Below, one piece after another: positions 9,091 through 19,059 of a stretch of DNA of 64,000 nt (position 1 is the first letter of the stretch; every line of letters starts with the position of its first letter). Under the pieces are notes generated by a model. It ran no database searches, was not told the origin of the DNA, and saw nothing but the letters and a program-made list of their open reading frames with translations. Source of the stretch: Acidobacteriaceae bacterium (lineage in GTDB: Bacteria > Acidobacteriota > Terriglobia > Terriglobales > Acidobacteriaceae); contig PLHQ01000153.1 of assembly GCA_003138975.1 (NCBI GenBank), forward strand, positions 102,433-166,432, read 5' to 3'. A program made the translations under genes and the position numbers.

Positions 9091-11265
9091 CTACCGGTAT
9101 CCTTCCAGCGCCTTGGCGGCGCGTTCGAGCGCTGCGGCTAGAACTGCCAACTGCTGGCGCGCGCGCTCCACATCCCCTTTGTCCAGAGCTTCGTTCACCC
9201 CCGGAATGACCACCGCCGCATATCCTGTGTATTCCCCTGGAGCATAAATAGCATGGCGAAACCAGGGACGGTGCGGCAACCCTTCTGGCAGCAGTAGCGC
9301 CCGCTCGGCCCCGCGCAGCGCCTGGTTTAGTCGTGCTGCATCACGCGGCGGATTCTTCTGCTTCGACAGAATTTTCGTCCCCGCATCCTGAAAGTGCTTC
9401 GCAGCCGCAGTCGCTGCACCCAGATCGAGCACGTGGTCGCCAAACTTGTTCTCCGCCCGCTTGCCGGCCGCATCCAGATAAGTGGCAACTTCCTTGCCAT
9501 ATTCTTCGTAATCGTAAGGCAGAACGTCGGCATCGGCCATGCGCACCGCCTCCAAACCAAAAATTCTCGCCATCTGCTGCTCGTAAACGAAATCCGGATC
9601 TCCGAATTTCTTGAACCACGCGAAATTATCAAAAACCGAATGATACACGCCATAGGGCCCGCTTGAACTGATGTCACTGGAAGGCACGCCCAGGTGCTGC
9701 TGGAAAGCGCTGTAATCAGAACCGCTGCCCAGATCCCCGACTGGAACCTCGCCCTTGGCTGACGCGGCTGGCACGCGGCGGCCGTCCCCAATTGCTTCAG
9801 CAGGCGACTGTGTCGACGGAACACCCGGTTGATCCACTTTCTGCCACGCCTCGTAAACAGTTCCGCCCTTCGGACTGGGCACCGCCTTGGTCACATCGCG
9901 CAAAAATTGCTTCAGACTCGGCACCGCCGAGGCCCCAAACTTCGGCCCTGAGACTCCCACGTCCATGTTGAAATATGCGGGAGCATTGGCCAGTTCGGAT
10001 TCATGCTGCTCGGCCCACTCGGTGGAACCGATCAGTCCCTCTTCCTCGCCGTCCCAACTTGCAAAAATCATCGTGCGCTTCGGCTTCCAACCTGACTTCA
10101 ACAACTCGCCGACCCCGTGGACCGCTTCGAGCATCGCCGTCGTGCCGCTGTTCGGATCGACTGCGCCGTATACCCACGCGTCGCGATGATTTCCCGCAAC
10201 CACCCACTCATCGGGCAACTCGCTGCCACGCACCCGGCCAATCACATCCCACAGCGTGCGGAACTGATAGTCCTGCTTGAGATGCATCCTCACTCGTACC
10301 GGTCCGGGCCCCACGTGATAAGTAAAAGGCAGCGCACCCTGCCACTCGCGTGGCGAGTCAGGCCCGCCCAAGTGCTGCAGAATTGGCCACGCATCGTGAT
10401 ACGAAAGTGGAGTAACCGGAATCTTCGGCATCTGCGCGGACTGCTCGGGAGAAATGCGCTTACTCTCTGGCAACGAAGGCACTGATGCAAATCCGGGCGT
10501 TGTTGGATCGCCGGGAAACTCGAACATGTATCCCACCGATCCACGCTGCACGCCGGTATCCGGCCGCCAGGGTCCATCAGGATACTTATCACCGCGCCGC
10601 CAGCCATCGTCGAACGGGTCCGAGTAGATGATCACTCCCGCCGCTCCATGTTCCTGAGCGACAAATTCCTTCACGCCGCGAAAATTCTGGCCGTAGCGCA
10701 CCAGCACGATCTTGCCACGCACGTCGATCTTCAACCTTTCCAGCTTCTCGAAATCTTCCGGCGTGCCGTAGTTGCCGTAAACCACATCCGCCTCGGCATC
10801 TCCTGACGGCGACATGCCATTGAATGGCATCACAACGCGAGGATCATCGTCGTAAGGATCTCCAGCGACATGCTCGCGAGTAGGCCCGTGCATTTCGACT
10901 CCAGCCGGCGCAGTAACATCCACGCTGATTTCCAACGGATAGTTCATCCACACTTTGTATTCGACGATTTCGGTGTCGAGCCCGGCGGCACGAAACTTCT
11001 GCGCCACATAGTCCGCCGTGGCTTTGTCCTCGAGCGTGCCCGCCATGTGCGGAGCCTGCGTCAGCGTGCGCAAGTGCTCTTCCGCCAGCTTGGGATCAGG
11101 CACCGCAAGAAACCGGGCTTCAGTGGCGTTTTCGGCGGCAGCATCGCGAAAGCCAAAAATGGGAGCTGGCGCACCGGAAGAGTTCGCGGCATGGCCGCTC
11201 ACCCTGGCCAACACAAAGCCGAGGAAGACGACCGAACAAGCAAGTGCCGAATAAAAGAATCTCAT
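9091..11265 (-). CDS. Exported M28 peptidase, glutamate carboxypeptidase II-like
   Basis: A 724-residue secreted metallopeptidase. After the signal peptide come a PA-like insert (GKIVLVRYGQNFRG, EHGAAGVIIYSDP), the catalytic M28 domain and a C-terminal helical dimerisation-like domain. Zinc ligands are recognisable: His in VAGNHRDAWVYG, Asp in DPNSGT, the Glu pair in DGEEEGL, Asp in NMDVGVSG and His in YGVYHSVFDN. The domain order matches NAALADase/GCPII. It probably trims C-terminal residues from small peptides outside the cytoplasm. GGGAGC precedes the ATG. It sits between proA and marC. Confidence 0.92.
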   Translation of the reverse strand: MRFFYSALACSVVFLGFVLARVSGHAANSSGAPAPIFGFRDAAAENATEARFLAVPDPKLAEEHLRTLTQAPHMAGTLEDKATADYVAQKFRAAGLDTEIVEYKVWMNYPLEISVDVTAPAGVEMHGPTREHVAGDPYDDDPRVVMPFNGMSPSGDAEADVVYGNYGTPEDFEKLERLKIDVRGKIVLVRYGQNFRGVKEFVAQEHGAAGVIIYSDPFDDGWRRGDKYPDGPWRPDTGVQRGSVGYMFEFPGDPTTPGFASVPSLPESKRISPEQSAQMPKIPVTPLSYHDAWPILQHLGGPDSPREWQGALPFTYHVGPGPVRVRMHLKQDYQFRTLWDVIGRVRGSELPDEWVVAGNHRDAWVYGAVDPNSGTTAMLEAVHGVGELLKSGWKPKRTMIFASWDGEEEGLIGSTEWAEQHESELANAPAYFNMDVGVSGPKFGASAVPSLKQFLRDVTKAVPSPKGGTVYEAWQKVDQPGVPSTQSPAEAIGDGRRVPAASAKGEVPVGDLGSGSDYSAFQQHLGVPSSDISSSGPYGVYHSVFDNFAWFKKFGDPDFVYEQQMARIFGLEAVRMADADVLPYDYEEYGKEVATYLDAAGKRAENKFGDHVLDLGAATAAAKHFQDAGTKILSKQKNPPRDAARLNQALRGAERALLLPEGLPHRPWFRHAIYAPGEYTGYAAVVIPGVNEALDKGDVERARQQLAVLAAALERAAKALEGYR

Positions 11266-11354
11266 GACGCTCCCGCTGGGAAAGTAAGTAAAGTAGTACA
11301 GCGGGTGTGAAAGTATGCAGATGAGCGCGCGAGAGGCAGGCCCACAGCAAAAGA

Positions 11355-12608
11355 CTACCGCACCTGCCCCGTCCCAATGATCTCGTACTTCGAGGATGTC
11401 AGTTCAGCCAGCGCGAAAGGCCCACGGCAGTGCAGCTTCTGCGTGCTGACTCCCATCTCGGCGCCGAAGCCGAACTCTGCGCCATCGGTGAAACGCGTCG
11501 AAGCATTCCAGTAAACGGCAGCTGAATCCACGCCACGCAGAAACTTGCGAGCACTGGCCTCATCGCGCGTCACGATGGAATCGGAGTGCTTTGTCGAATA
11601 GCGGTTGATATGGACAATGGCTTCATCCACATTCGCGACCACGCACACCGCCATGCACAACCGCAGATATTCTTCGTACCAATCCTGCTCCGCGGCCGGC
11701 TCAATGTTCAATCCAGCCGCCAGGCTGCGAGACTTCCCGTCTCCACGAACTTCCACTCCAGCCTCAATCAGCTTCTTCACGATTCGCGGGATGTATTCCG
11801 CCGCGATCCGTTCATGCACCAGCAGCTTCTCCGCTGCATTGCACACAGACGGCCTCTGCGTCTTGGCGTTGATCACGATCCGGTCGGCCATCTCAAAATC
11901 GGCGGATTCATCCACGAAGATGTGGCAGTTCCCTGCACCGGTTTCTATCACAGGTACAGAGGAATTCTCGGTAACGAAGGTGATCAGTCCCACGCCGCCG
12001 CGCGGAATAATCACGTCAACCAGCCCCCGGGCTTTAGTGAGTTCCTGCACCGACTGCCGTGTGCTCGAATCGAGGAGCTCGATTGCTCCCTCTGGCACTC
12101 CCGGCACCGCCGCAAGAATTTCCACCAGCCGTTGATTGCTGCACGCCGCTTCTTTGCCGCCGCGCAACACGATGGCGTTGCCCGTTTTCAGCGCGAGGAC
12201 AGCCGTATCCACAGTAACGTTCGGTCGCGACTCGTAGATAATTCCCACCACTCCCAGCGGCACGCGCACCTTGCGGATGCGCAGGCCGTTGGGGCGGGTC
12301 CACTCCACCAGAGTCTCGCCAATCGGATCGCCGAGCGCCGCCACTTCGCGCACCCCCTGCGCCATCTCCCTGATTCTCACCGCGGTCAACAGCAAGCGGT
12401 CGCGCATAGCACCTTCGAAACCCGAACTTTCCACATCTTTCCGGTTGGCCGCAAGAATCGCCTGGGTCTGGGCTTCAATCGCATCGGCGATCGCCAGCAG
12501 CAACACGTTCTTCTCGTCCGTGGAGAGCAGTCCCAGTTTCGCAGCCGCTGTGCGCGCGCGCAGCAGCTTCCCCTGCGTGGAAACCGAGCTGGCAATGGTC
12601 GTCGCCAT
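11355..12608 (-). CDS. proA: Glutamate-5-semialdehyde dehydrogenase ProA
   Basis: Reduces gamma-glutamyl phosphate with NADPH, the second step of proline synthesis. The 417-residue protein shows the ALDH-type core (VGIIYESRPNVTVD, LRGGKEAACSN, ETGAGNCHIF) and the catalytic Cys in RPSVCNAAEKLL. The open frame begins 180 bases earlier inside proB. The ATG at 12608 is preferred because it overlaps the proB stop as TGATG and matches the usual family length. Confidence 0.95.
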   Translation of the reverse strand: MATTIASSVSTQGKLLRARTAAAKLGLLSTDEKNVLLLAIADAIEAQTQAILAANRKDVESSGFEGAMRDRLLLTAVRIREMAQGVREVAALGDPIGETLVEWTRPNGLRIRKVRVPLGVVGIIYESRPNVTVDTAVLALKTGNAIVLRGGKEAACSNQRLVEILAAVPGVPEGAIELLDSSTRQSVQELTKARGLVDVIIPRGGVGLITFVTENSSVPVIETGAGNCHIFVDESADFEMADRIVINAKTQRPSVCNAAEKLLVHERIAAEYIPRIVKKLIEAGVEVRGDGKSRSLAAGLNIEPAAEQDWYEEYLRLCMAVCVVANVDEAIVHINRYSTKHSDSIVTRDEASARKFLRGVDSAAVYWNASTRFTDGAEFGFGAEMGVSTQKLHCRGPFALAELTSSKYEIIGTGQVR

Positions 12609-13363
12609 CAGACTCTTCCTCGCTGCGGAGGAAAATAGGTTCCAATCTTGCGTTCCATGCCCAGCGTAATTCCCTGCGGATGGCGCCCATTCACAATCGC
12701 CACATGGACTCCGGCTTCGCTGGCCAGCTTCGCCGCCCGCAGTTTGGAAATCATTCCGCCGCGCCCCAACTTGCTCTTCCCATTGCATTGCGCTTCCAGC
12801 GCCGGAGTCAGCTTCCGCACAACCCGCACCAGGCGCGGCTTCTTGCGCCCATTCGGCAAGTAGAACCCGTCGACGTCAGTCAGCAGCAAGAGCCAGTCGG
12901 CTTTCACAGCAGTGGCCAACAGAGAACTCAGTTCGTCGTTGTCTCCGAAAGCGCCAACTAACTCACGCACCGAGACGCTGTCGTTTTCATTCACGATGGG
13001 CACAACTCCTAGCGAAAGCAACTCAGCCAAGGCGTTTTGCAAGTTGCGGTAGCGGACAGGCGACGTGAAGTCGTCACTCGATAGCAGGAGCTGTGCCACA
13101 ACCTTCTTGCCAAAGAACAAGCGCTCATAAGTATGCATCAGTTTGCTCTGCCCGACGGCCGCGCAAGCTTGCATTCCCGGAACGTCGCTCGGTCGTTTGC
13201 CCAATCCCAGTCCCGACATTCCTGCAGCGATTGCGCCGGAAGTAACGATCAGGTATTCGTTCCTGCTGAGATCGAGCTGGTCGACCATGGCACGCAACAG
13301 GTTCGCGTCAATCTGACCGCCAGGGGCGATCAGGCTGGTACCGACTTTGATGACGACTCTCAT
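12608..13363 (-). CDS. proB: Glutamate 5-kinase ProB, short form without PUA domain
   Basis: Phosphorylates glutamate, the first and normally feedback-controlled step of proline synthesis. The amino-acid-kinase fold is complete: KVGTSLIAP at the start, VTSGAIAAGM, NENDSVS, FGDNDELSS, LTDVDGFY and KLGRGGMISKL. It stops at 251 residues, whereas enzymes with a C-terminal PUA domain have about 370; no PUA sequence follows. It is translationally coupled to proA. Confidence 0.93.
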   Translation of the reverse strand: MRVVIKVGTSLIAPGGQIDANLLRAMVDQLDLSRNEYLIVTSGAIAAGMSGLGLGKRPSDVPGMQACAAVGQSKLMHTYERLFFGKKVVAQLLLSSDDFTSPVRYRNLQNALAELLSLGVVPIVNENDSVSVRELVGAFGDNDELSSLLATAVKADWLLLLTDVDGFYLPNGRKKPRLVRVVRKLTPALEAQCNGKSKLGRGGMISKLRAAKLASEAGVHVAIVNGRHPQGITLGMERKIGTYFPPQRGRV

Positions 13364-13565
13364 GCGATAGAAGATTTCCTAGCTCACTTGGAATGGTACC
13401 GCACTCGGTCTCGGAGGAGGATTTCCCCTTAATGGTCTATGAACATTCCTTATCGAAGTCACCCGGGCTTGAGGCCCAAGGAACCCGGTGCGCAGGACAA
13501 CATCCCTATCGTCGAATTAAAATGGATTTCTGGCAAGACGAAAACTGTTGCCACTTTTTAAATTC

Positions 13566-14330
13566 ATGCCCGCCTCCAATGCCACCAGCCGTTTTTCCGA
13601 TCGCGTAGAAAACTATGTGCTATACCGGCCCGGATATCCGCCGGAAGCGCTGCACGCCCTGAAAACCGAATGCGCCCTCGCGCCCACTCACTTCGTGGCT
13701 GACATCGCCTCCGGAACCGGCATTTGGACTCGCACCTTGCTGGAGAATGGTAACCCAGTTTTCGGTGTCGAGCCCAATCCCGAGATGCGCGAAGCGGCCG
13801 AAGGGCTGCTGATTGGGTTTCCGAAGTTTAGCAGCGTCGCAGGGACAGCCGAGGCAACCACTCTGGGACATCAGAGCGTGGATTTTGTCACCGCAGCGCA
13901 AGCCGCTCACTGGTTCGACCGCCAGCGGGCGAGGCGTGAATTCGTTCGCATTCTGAAGCCCGGCGGTTGGCTGGTGCTTCTGTGGAATGAGCGCCTCACG
14001 GATTCGACAAAGTTTCTTCGCGCCTACGAACAGCTGCTGCTGACCTACGGAACCGACTATGAAGAAGTTCGACACGAACGCACGACCTCCGCGGTCAACG
14101 AATTCTTCGACCCCGCCCCATTTCAGGAACGAGTCTTTGGGATTCTCCAGAAATTCGATTACGCGGGGGTAGAGGGTCGCCTACTGTCGTCGTCGTATGC
14201 GCCCGGACCGGATCATCCCCAGCACGTGCCAATGCTGCGCGAATTGCGCCGCATCTTCGATGATTGTGCCGCCGAGAACCGGGTCGCATTCGAGTACAAG
14301 ACCCGGCTTTACTTCGGCCGGTTGACTTAA
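13566..14330 (+). CDS. Class I SAM-dependent methyltransferase
   Basis: A 254-residue cytosolic methyltransferase of the Methyltransf_11 type. Motif I is VADIASGTGIWT, the acidic end of strand 2 is FGVEPNPEM, then VTAAQAAHWFD and the post-motif LKPGGWLVLLW. The N-terminal SRFSDRVENYVLYRPGYP is common in this family. The target is unknown. An upstream TTG at 13548 is an alternative start; neither start has a good Shine-Dalgarno. The 200 bases before it hold no gene I can support. Confidence 0.85.
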   Translation: MPASNATSRFSDRVENYVLYRPGYPPEALHALKTECALAPTHFVADIASGTGIWTRTLLENGNPVFGVEPNPEMREAAEGLLIGFPKFSSVAGTAEATTLGHQSVDFVTAAQAAHWFDRQRARREFVRILKPGGWLVLLWNERLTDSTKFLRAYEQLLLTYGTDYEEVRHERTTSAVNEFFDPAPFQERVFGILQKFDYAGVEGRLLSSSYAPGPDHPQHVPMLRELRRIFDDCAAENRVAFEYKTRLYFGRLT

Positions 14331-14386
14331 AAGAAAAACAGGATCTGCTGATACGATCAGCTTTGGTCTTATCCTGCGAGGCCTAA

Positions 14387-15832
14387 GTGTCCGACGAAAA
14401 ATCTTTTCACATGACGCCCGACGAATTCCGCCGCTACGGCCACACCGTGGTCGACTGGATCGCGGACTATCATTCCCGCATCGAGTCGTTCCCTGTGCTC
14501 TCACAGGTGAAGCCTGGAGAAATTCGTGCGTCGCTTCCGGCGGATCCTCCGGCACACGGAGAACCGTTCGACATCCTAATGAAAGATGTCGAGAATCTCA
14601 TCCTGCCAGGAGTCACGCACTGGCAGTCGCCGAATTTTTTCGCCTATTTCCCGTGCAACGCCTCCGGCCCAGGAATTCTTGGTGATCTTCTCTCTTCCGG
14701 CCTGGGCGTTCAGGGCATGCTCTGGTCCACCAGTCCGGCCTGCACCGAACTGGAAACGCATGTGCTCGACTGGCTCGTAACCATGCTGGGATTGCCGGAT
14801 AAATTTCTGTCGTCGAGTACCGGCGGCGGAGTGATTCAGGACACTGCCTCGAGTGCAGCGCTCTGCGCGCTTTTGGCTGCCCGCGAACGCGCCACCAACT
14901 ACATCAGCAACAAAAAGGGATGCGACGGCCGCATCGTAGCCTACGTCTCCACGCAAACCCATTCGTCATTGCAGAAAGCTGCAATGATCGCAGGAATCGG
15001 CGTCGATAATCTGCGCTCCATCGAAGTGGACGAAAACTTCGCCATGCGCCCCGACCTGCTCGCCCGCCAGATTGAAGCCGACAAGCGCGCTGGCCTGGTT
15101 CCCAGCTTTGTCTGCGCCACAGTTGGCACGACATCCTCAAACGCGATGGACCCGATCGCCGAGATCGCCCGCGTCGCGCATCAGCACAACCTCTGGCTGC
15201 ACGTGGATGCAGCCATGTCGGGCACTGCCGCACTCTGTCCGGAATTCCGTCCCTTGCAAAAAGGTGTGGAACTGGCCGAGAGCTACAACTTCAACCCGCA
15301 CAAGTGGATGTTCACCAACTTCGATTGCAACTGCTTCTGGGTCGCCGATCGCAAAGCGCTCATCCAGACTCTAAGCATCTTGCCGGAATACCTGCGCAAC
15401 CAAGCCACGGAATCGGGCGCGGTAATCGATTATCGCGATTGGCACATCCAGCTCGGCCGCCGTTTCCGCTCGCTTAAGCTCTGGTTTGTTATTCGCCACT
15501 ACGGCGTGGAAGGCCTGCAGCACCACATCCGCCGCCACGTCGAACTGGCGCAACAGTTCGCTGGCTGGGTGCGCAACGACAAGCACTTCGAACTCGCTGC
15601 CCCCGCCCCGTTGAACCTGGTCTGCTTCCGCCACAAAGCCGGAGACGCGGCGAATCAAACCATCATGGATCGGCTGAATCGCAGCGGCGATCTCTTTCTC
15701 ACGCACACCAAGCTGAATGGAAAACTGACGCTGCGTCTGTGCGTCGGCCAGACCAACACCCAAGCCAGACACGTCGAGCGCGCGTGGCAGAGGATTCGCG
15801 AGGAAGCGGACAAATTAACGGCTGTCGCGTAA
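14387..15832 (+). CDS. PLP-dependent group II amino acid decarboxylase
   Basis: A 481-residue homologue of aromatic-L-amino-acid decarboxylases. Landmarks are THWQSPNFFAYFP and STSPACTELE in the N-terminal half, HVDAAMSGTAALCPE (the PLP-contacting Asp), and NFNPHKWMFTNFDC with the Schiff-base Lys. The C-terminal small domain is present (FYFRLNGK-like region replaced by LFLTHTKLNGKLTLR). The substrate is probably an aromatic amino acid but is not fixed by sequence alone. It starts at GTG, five bases after GCGAGG, about 55 bases after the methyltransferase gene, so co-transcription is possible. Confidence 0.88.
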   Translation: MSDEKSFHMTPDEFRRYGHTVVDWIADYHSRIESFPVLSQVKPGEIRASLPADPPAHGEPFDILMKDVENLILPGVTHWQSPNFFAYFPCNASGPGILGDLLSSGLGVQGMLWSTSPACTELETHVLDWLVTMLGLPDKFLSSSTGGGVIQDTASSAALCALLAARERATNYISNKKGCDGRIVAYVSTQTHSSLQKAAMIAGIGVDNLRSIEVDENFAMRPDLLARQIEADKRAGLVPSFVCATVGTTSSNAMDPIAEIARVAHQHNLWLHVDAAMSGTAALCPEFRPLQKGVELAESYNFNPHKWMFTNFDCNCFWVADRKALIQTLSILPEYLRNQATESGAVIDYRDWHIQLGRRFRSLKLWFVIRHYGVEGLQHHIRRHVELAQQFAGWVRNDKHFELAAPAPLNLVCFRHKAGDAANQTIMDRLNRSGDLFLTHTKLNGKLTLRLCVGQTNTQARHVERAWQRIREEADKLTAVA

Positions 15833-15881
15833 GCAAGCCCTTACGTGAACCTCTCTCGCGCCACTTCGGCTAAAGTGAAGT

Positions 15882-17132
15882 ATGCGAACCATTCTCGGTC
15901 AGCGCCCACTGCGCTTCGTCTTTGCCGCCAACGTGATCTCCATGTTGGGCAGCGGGATGAACTCGGCCGCGGTCGCCTGGTACATCCTCGAAGCCACGCA
16001 CTCGGAAATGGCGCTCGGCACGTTCGCCGTTCTGCAGACCATTCCCGCCATGCTCATGCTTCCCTTCACCGGCGTCATTATTGATCGCGAAGATCGCCGC
16101 CGCCTGGTCATGTGGCTCGATGCCGTAAGAGCCGTAATTATTGTGACGGTGGCCATCCTCGCGTTTCGCCACCATGTACAAGTCTGGCAACTCTATTTGA
16201 TGAATACCCTCGTCGCCGCCGGCTTCTGGATGTTCTGGCCCACCATCACCGCTCTCATCCAGGAACTCACGCCTGAAGGACAATTTGTGGAATCGAATAC
16301 CTTCCTTTTGGCGGGCGTTCAAGGCGGCTGGCTCATCGCCGGATCTCTGGTCGGCTTCATGTATAACCACATCGGCCTCGGCGGCGTGCTGTTGATCGAC
16401 GTTTCCACCTACGTGGTTTCATTCTGCTGCTATTTCGCGGTGCGTAAGGGACGTCACGTTGTACTCAGCCCGGAAGAATTGCGAGCCGACATCCTCGCCG
16501 CCGAAACCCAGTTCGAGCGCTTCTGGCGCGATATGCGCGAAGGCCTGCACTTTCTCCGCGACCATCGCGCTGTAATCTTGCTCGGCATTAGTTGGGCATT
16601 ATTTCTTGGCGCCATGATCACGGGAGTCGTCGTCACTCCGTCGCTGAGCGAACGCATCTTTCATGCCGGTGCCGTCGGCTACGGATGGCTCAACGCGGGA
16701 TGGGGCACCGGCGCCTTTCTCAGCGCGCTGTATGCCCCAGCTATCATCGCCAGCCTGGGCGGGCGTCGTTCCGTTGCGTTTTCCATGGCGATCATCGCCG
16801 CATGCGTGATTTGCGCTCCAGTGTCGCATTGGCTGGTGGCCGCCATATTGTTGTATGCCGTGATGGGTTCGGCGCGCGGCGTCGGAGGCATCGCCATGAA
16901 CACCAGCCTTATGGAAATGGTCCCAAACCATCTCATGGGTCGGGTGCAAAACACCTTTTACTTTTTCGGAACATTCCTCCAGCTTGTGCTGGCCCTAGCG
17001 GTCGGAGCGGTCGCACACAAAGTCAGCCTGGTAGCCGCATTCGCCATTCTGGCGTGCGTTTACGGGCTGTCGTTTGTAGCTGCCAGCTGGCCAGTAGGAA
17101 CGGTAAATCGCGACACCGTTCCAGCCGATTAG
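15882..17132 (+). CDS. MFS transporter, EntS/MFS_3-like
   Basis: A 416-residue protein with about 12 membrane segments in two halves joined by a cytoplasmic loop (residues 185-215). The first loop, GVIIDREDRRRLVMW, is the MFS A-motif equivalent of the enterobactin-exporter subgroup, and PNHLMGRVQNTFYFFG is typical of it in the second half. It probably exports a small molecule; the cargo is unknown. It follows the decarboxylase by 49 bases, and export of the product amine is one possibility (inference only). Confidence 0.85.
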   Translation: MRTILGQRPLRFVFAANVISMLGSGMNSAAVAWYILEATHSEMALGTFAVLQTIPAMLMLPFTGVIIDREDRRRLVMWLDAVRAVIIVTVAILAFRHHVQVWQLYLMNTLVAAGFWMFWPTITALIQELTPEGQFVESNTFLLAGVQGGWLIAGSLVGFMYNHIGLGGVLLIDVSTYVVSFCCYFAVRKGRHVVLSPEELRADILAAETQFERFWRDMREGLHFLRDHRAVILLGISWALFLGAMITGVVVTPSLSERIFHAGAVGYGWLNAGWGTGAFLSALYAPAIIASLGGRRSVAFSMAIIAACVICAPVSHWLVAAILLYAVMGSARGVGGIAMNTSLMEMVPNHLMGRVQNTFYFFGTFLQLVLALAVGAVAHKVSLVAAFAILACVYGLSFVAASWPVGTVNRDTVPAD

Positions 17133-17182
17133 CGACTCCTGAAACGCCCCAGACGCATTGGCGTATAGTCACAAGAATCTAT

Positions 17183-18010
17183 ATGGCGCGACGCGCGAAC
17201 TTTGCAATTGGACTGCTCTGTTTGCTGGCTTGCGTTGTGGCGCTCCGGCCAGTGATCCTGAACTTCGAGTCCAAGACATTTTTGAACACCGGCCCCAACG
17301 GGCCTGAAACACCCGCCACCGTTGGTCTTGCCTTTGATAGGCTGAAAATTTCCAGTGGACGCCGTGTTCTCGATGCCTACCTCGTACGCGCCCCTGGCAC
17401 CTGCCAGCCTCGTGTCGCGGTGTTAATCTTTCACGGCGTCATGGAAACTATTTCCGAATGGATTCTGGCGCAAAGGTTTCTCTACGACCACTGCATCTCC
17501 TCGATCGTATTCGACTACTCCGGTCACGGAGACAGTTCACGTCCCGGAACCATTGCTCATCTCAATGAAGACGCGATCCCAGCCTACGCAACTTTCGTAT
17601 CACAATTTCCCAGCGAGCGCCTTTGCGTGCTGGGTCACTCCATGGGTAACTCGCCACTGCTTGAATCCCTGCCGCATTTTCGCCCTCCTCCATCTTGCGT
17701 GGTTGTAGCAAACGCCTTTTCCTCTCTGAGGGACGCGGGCCGAAAACGTGGGACCTCGCTCGCATTGCTCTATGCGATCCCGGACGCCTGGGACAACGTC
17801 GAGAATGCCAAACTCGTGCGCGTGCCTTTGCTGGTTGTTTACAGCGATGCAGACAAGGTGAATCCCCCTGCGATGGGCCAGCGCATTTTCGAATCCGCGC
17901 CGGAACCAAAACAACTGGCAGTTCTTCACGGGTTTCCGCACGATGCACTCTACCGCACTCCAACGGACGATTGGTGGGCGCCGGTGCTTCGGTTTCTCCG
18001 TTCCCAATGA
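17183..18010 (+). CDS. Membrane-anchored or exported alpha/beta hydrolase
   Basis: A 275-residue protein. The first 20 residues form a hydrophobic helix (signal peptide or anchor), then comes an alpha/beta-hydrolase fold: LIFHGVMETISEW (oxyanion-loop region), FDYSGHGDSS, the nucleophile elbow LGHSMGNS, VVYSDADKVNPP with the probable acid, and HGFPHDALY with the catalytic His. Substrate unknown. ATG 17183 was chosen as the first start that gives the signal-like N-terminus. Its stop is followed by a heptamer repeat tract. Confidence 0.82.
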   Translation: MARRANFAIGLLCLLACVVALRPVILNFESKTFLNTGPNGPETPATVGLAFDRLKISSGRRVLDAYLVRAPGTCQPRVAVLIFHGVMETISEWILAQRFLYDHCISSIVFDYSGHGDSSRPGTIAHLNEDAIPAYATFVSQFPSERLCVLGHSMGNSPLLESLPHFRPPPSCVVVANAFSSLRDAGRKRGTSLALLYAIPDAWDNVENAKLVRVPLLVVYSDADKVNPPAMGQRIFESAPEPKQLAVLHGFPHDALYRTPTDDWWAPVLRFLRSQ

Positions 18011-18025
18011 AAGCTGACTCGAACT

Positions 18026-18060
18026 CTGCATTTTGACTTCTGCCTTCTGGCTTTTCTTCC
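18026..18060. repeat. Heptanucleotide repeat tract A
   Basis: Five consecutive 7-mers in one phase: CTGCATT, TTGACTT, CTGCCTT, CTGGCTT, TTCTTCC. It fills the spacer between the hydrolase stop and fabI. Confidence 0.7.
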
Positions 18061-18094
18061 CACCTGTTATTCTTTTCCATTCCAAGGAGCACTC

Positions 18095-18865
18095 ATGTCC
18101 GCCGACTTGCAGGGCCGCAATGCCGTCGTCTTCGGGGTCGCCAACAAGCGTTCAATCGCCTGGTCCATCGCTCAGGGACTCCACGCCGCCGGCATGAAGC
18201 TCGCCATCACATACCAGAACGAGCGTCTGGAGCAGGAAGCAAAAGACCTCATCCTCTCTCTGCCCGGCGCTGAAGGCTATATGTGTGACGTCAGCAAAGA
18301 TGAAGAGATCGAGCGCCTCTTTGCCACTCTCAAAGAGCGTCACGGAAAACTGCACACGCTGGTGCATTCGGTCGCTTACGCTCCCGCTGACGAACTGAAA
18401 GGCGACTTCATCAACACCACGCGCGAAGGCTTTCGCGTCGCAATGGATGTGAGCGTCTATTCGCTGGTCGCCGTTTCCCGCGCCGCCGCTCCCCTCATGG
18501 AGGACGGCGGATCAATCCTCACCATGACTTACTACGCTTCGGAGAAAGTTGTGCCGCGCTATAACGTTATGGCAGTCGCAAAGGCTGGACTAGAATGCAC
18601 GGTGCGCTATCTAGCCTTCGAGCTCGGTAAGAAGAAAATTCGCGTGAACGCTATTTCCGCTGGCCCAATCAAGACTCTAGCGGCGCGCGGCATCGCCGGC
18701 TTCGGAGACATGCTCAAGGGCCACGAGGAGCGAGCCCCGCTGGGCCGCCGCGTGGAAGTCGAAGAAGTCGGCTCGACCGGAGTCTTCCTCGCCTCCGATG
18801 CCAGCAGCGGCATCACAGGCGAAGTCATCTACGTCGATTGCGGCTACAACATCATGGGGTTTTGA
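18095..18865 (+). CDS. fabI: Enoyl-[acyl-carrier-protein] reductase FabI
   Basis: NADH-dependent last reduction of each fatty acid elongation cycle. The 256-residue SDR protein has the FabI nucleotide motif GVANKRSIAWSIAQGL, the catalytic Tyr-x6-Lys pair in RYNVMAVAKAG, and NAISAGPIKTLAARGI. The C-terminus GYNIMGF is typical. AAGGAG lies eight bases before the ATG. The length is normal. Fatty acid genes accB/accC lie 9-11 kb downstream but are not linked. Confidence 0.95.
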   Translation: MSADLQGRNAVVFGVANKRSIAWSIAQGLHAAGMKLAITYQNERLEQEAKDLILSLPGAEGYMCDVSKDEEIERLFATLKERHGKLHTLVHSVAYAPADELKGDFINTTREGFRVAMDVSVYSLVAVSRAAAPLMEDGGSILTMTYYASEKVVPRYNVMAVAKAGLECTVRYLAFELGKKKIRVNAISAGPIKTLAARGIAGFGDMLKGHEERAPLGRRVEVEEVGSTGVFLASDASSGITGEVIYVDCGYNIMGF

Positions 18866-19059
18866 AAGCAGTTTTAGGTTCTCAGTCGCCATAGAACCGC
18901 CACTACAAGCTCTCCCCATGGGATAATGGATGGGATGAGAAGAGACCGCCTGATCTTCGCTTTCTTCGCGGCCGCCATCCTCTTCTCGATGGTGCGCGAA
19001 TGGAGCGCGCCTGCGTCCTGCGCACGGGCGCTCCTAATTCTGCCAGCCGCGGCGCAACC

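Noticed and set aside
11586-12638. A 350-codon plus-strand frame opposite proA
   Set aside because: His/Arg-rich shadow frame of a high-GC gene; proA is complete on the other strand.
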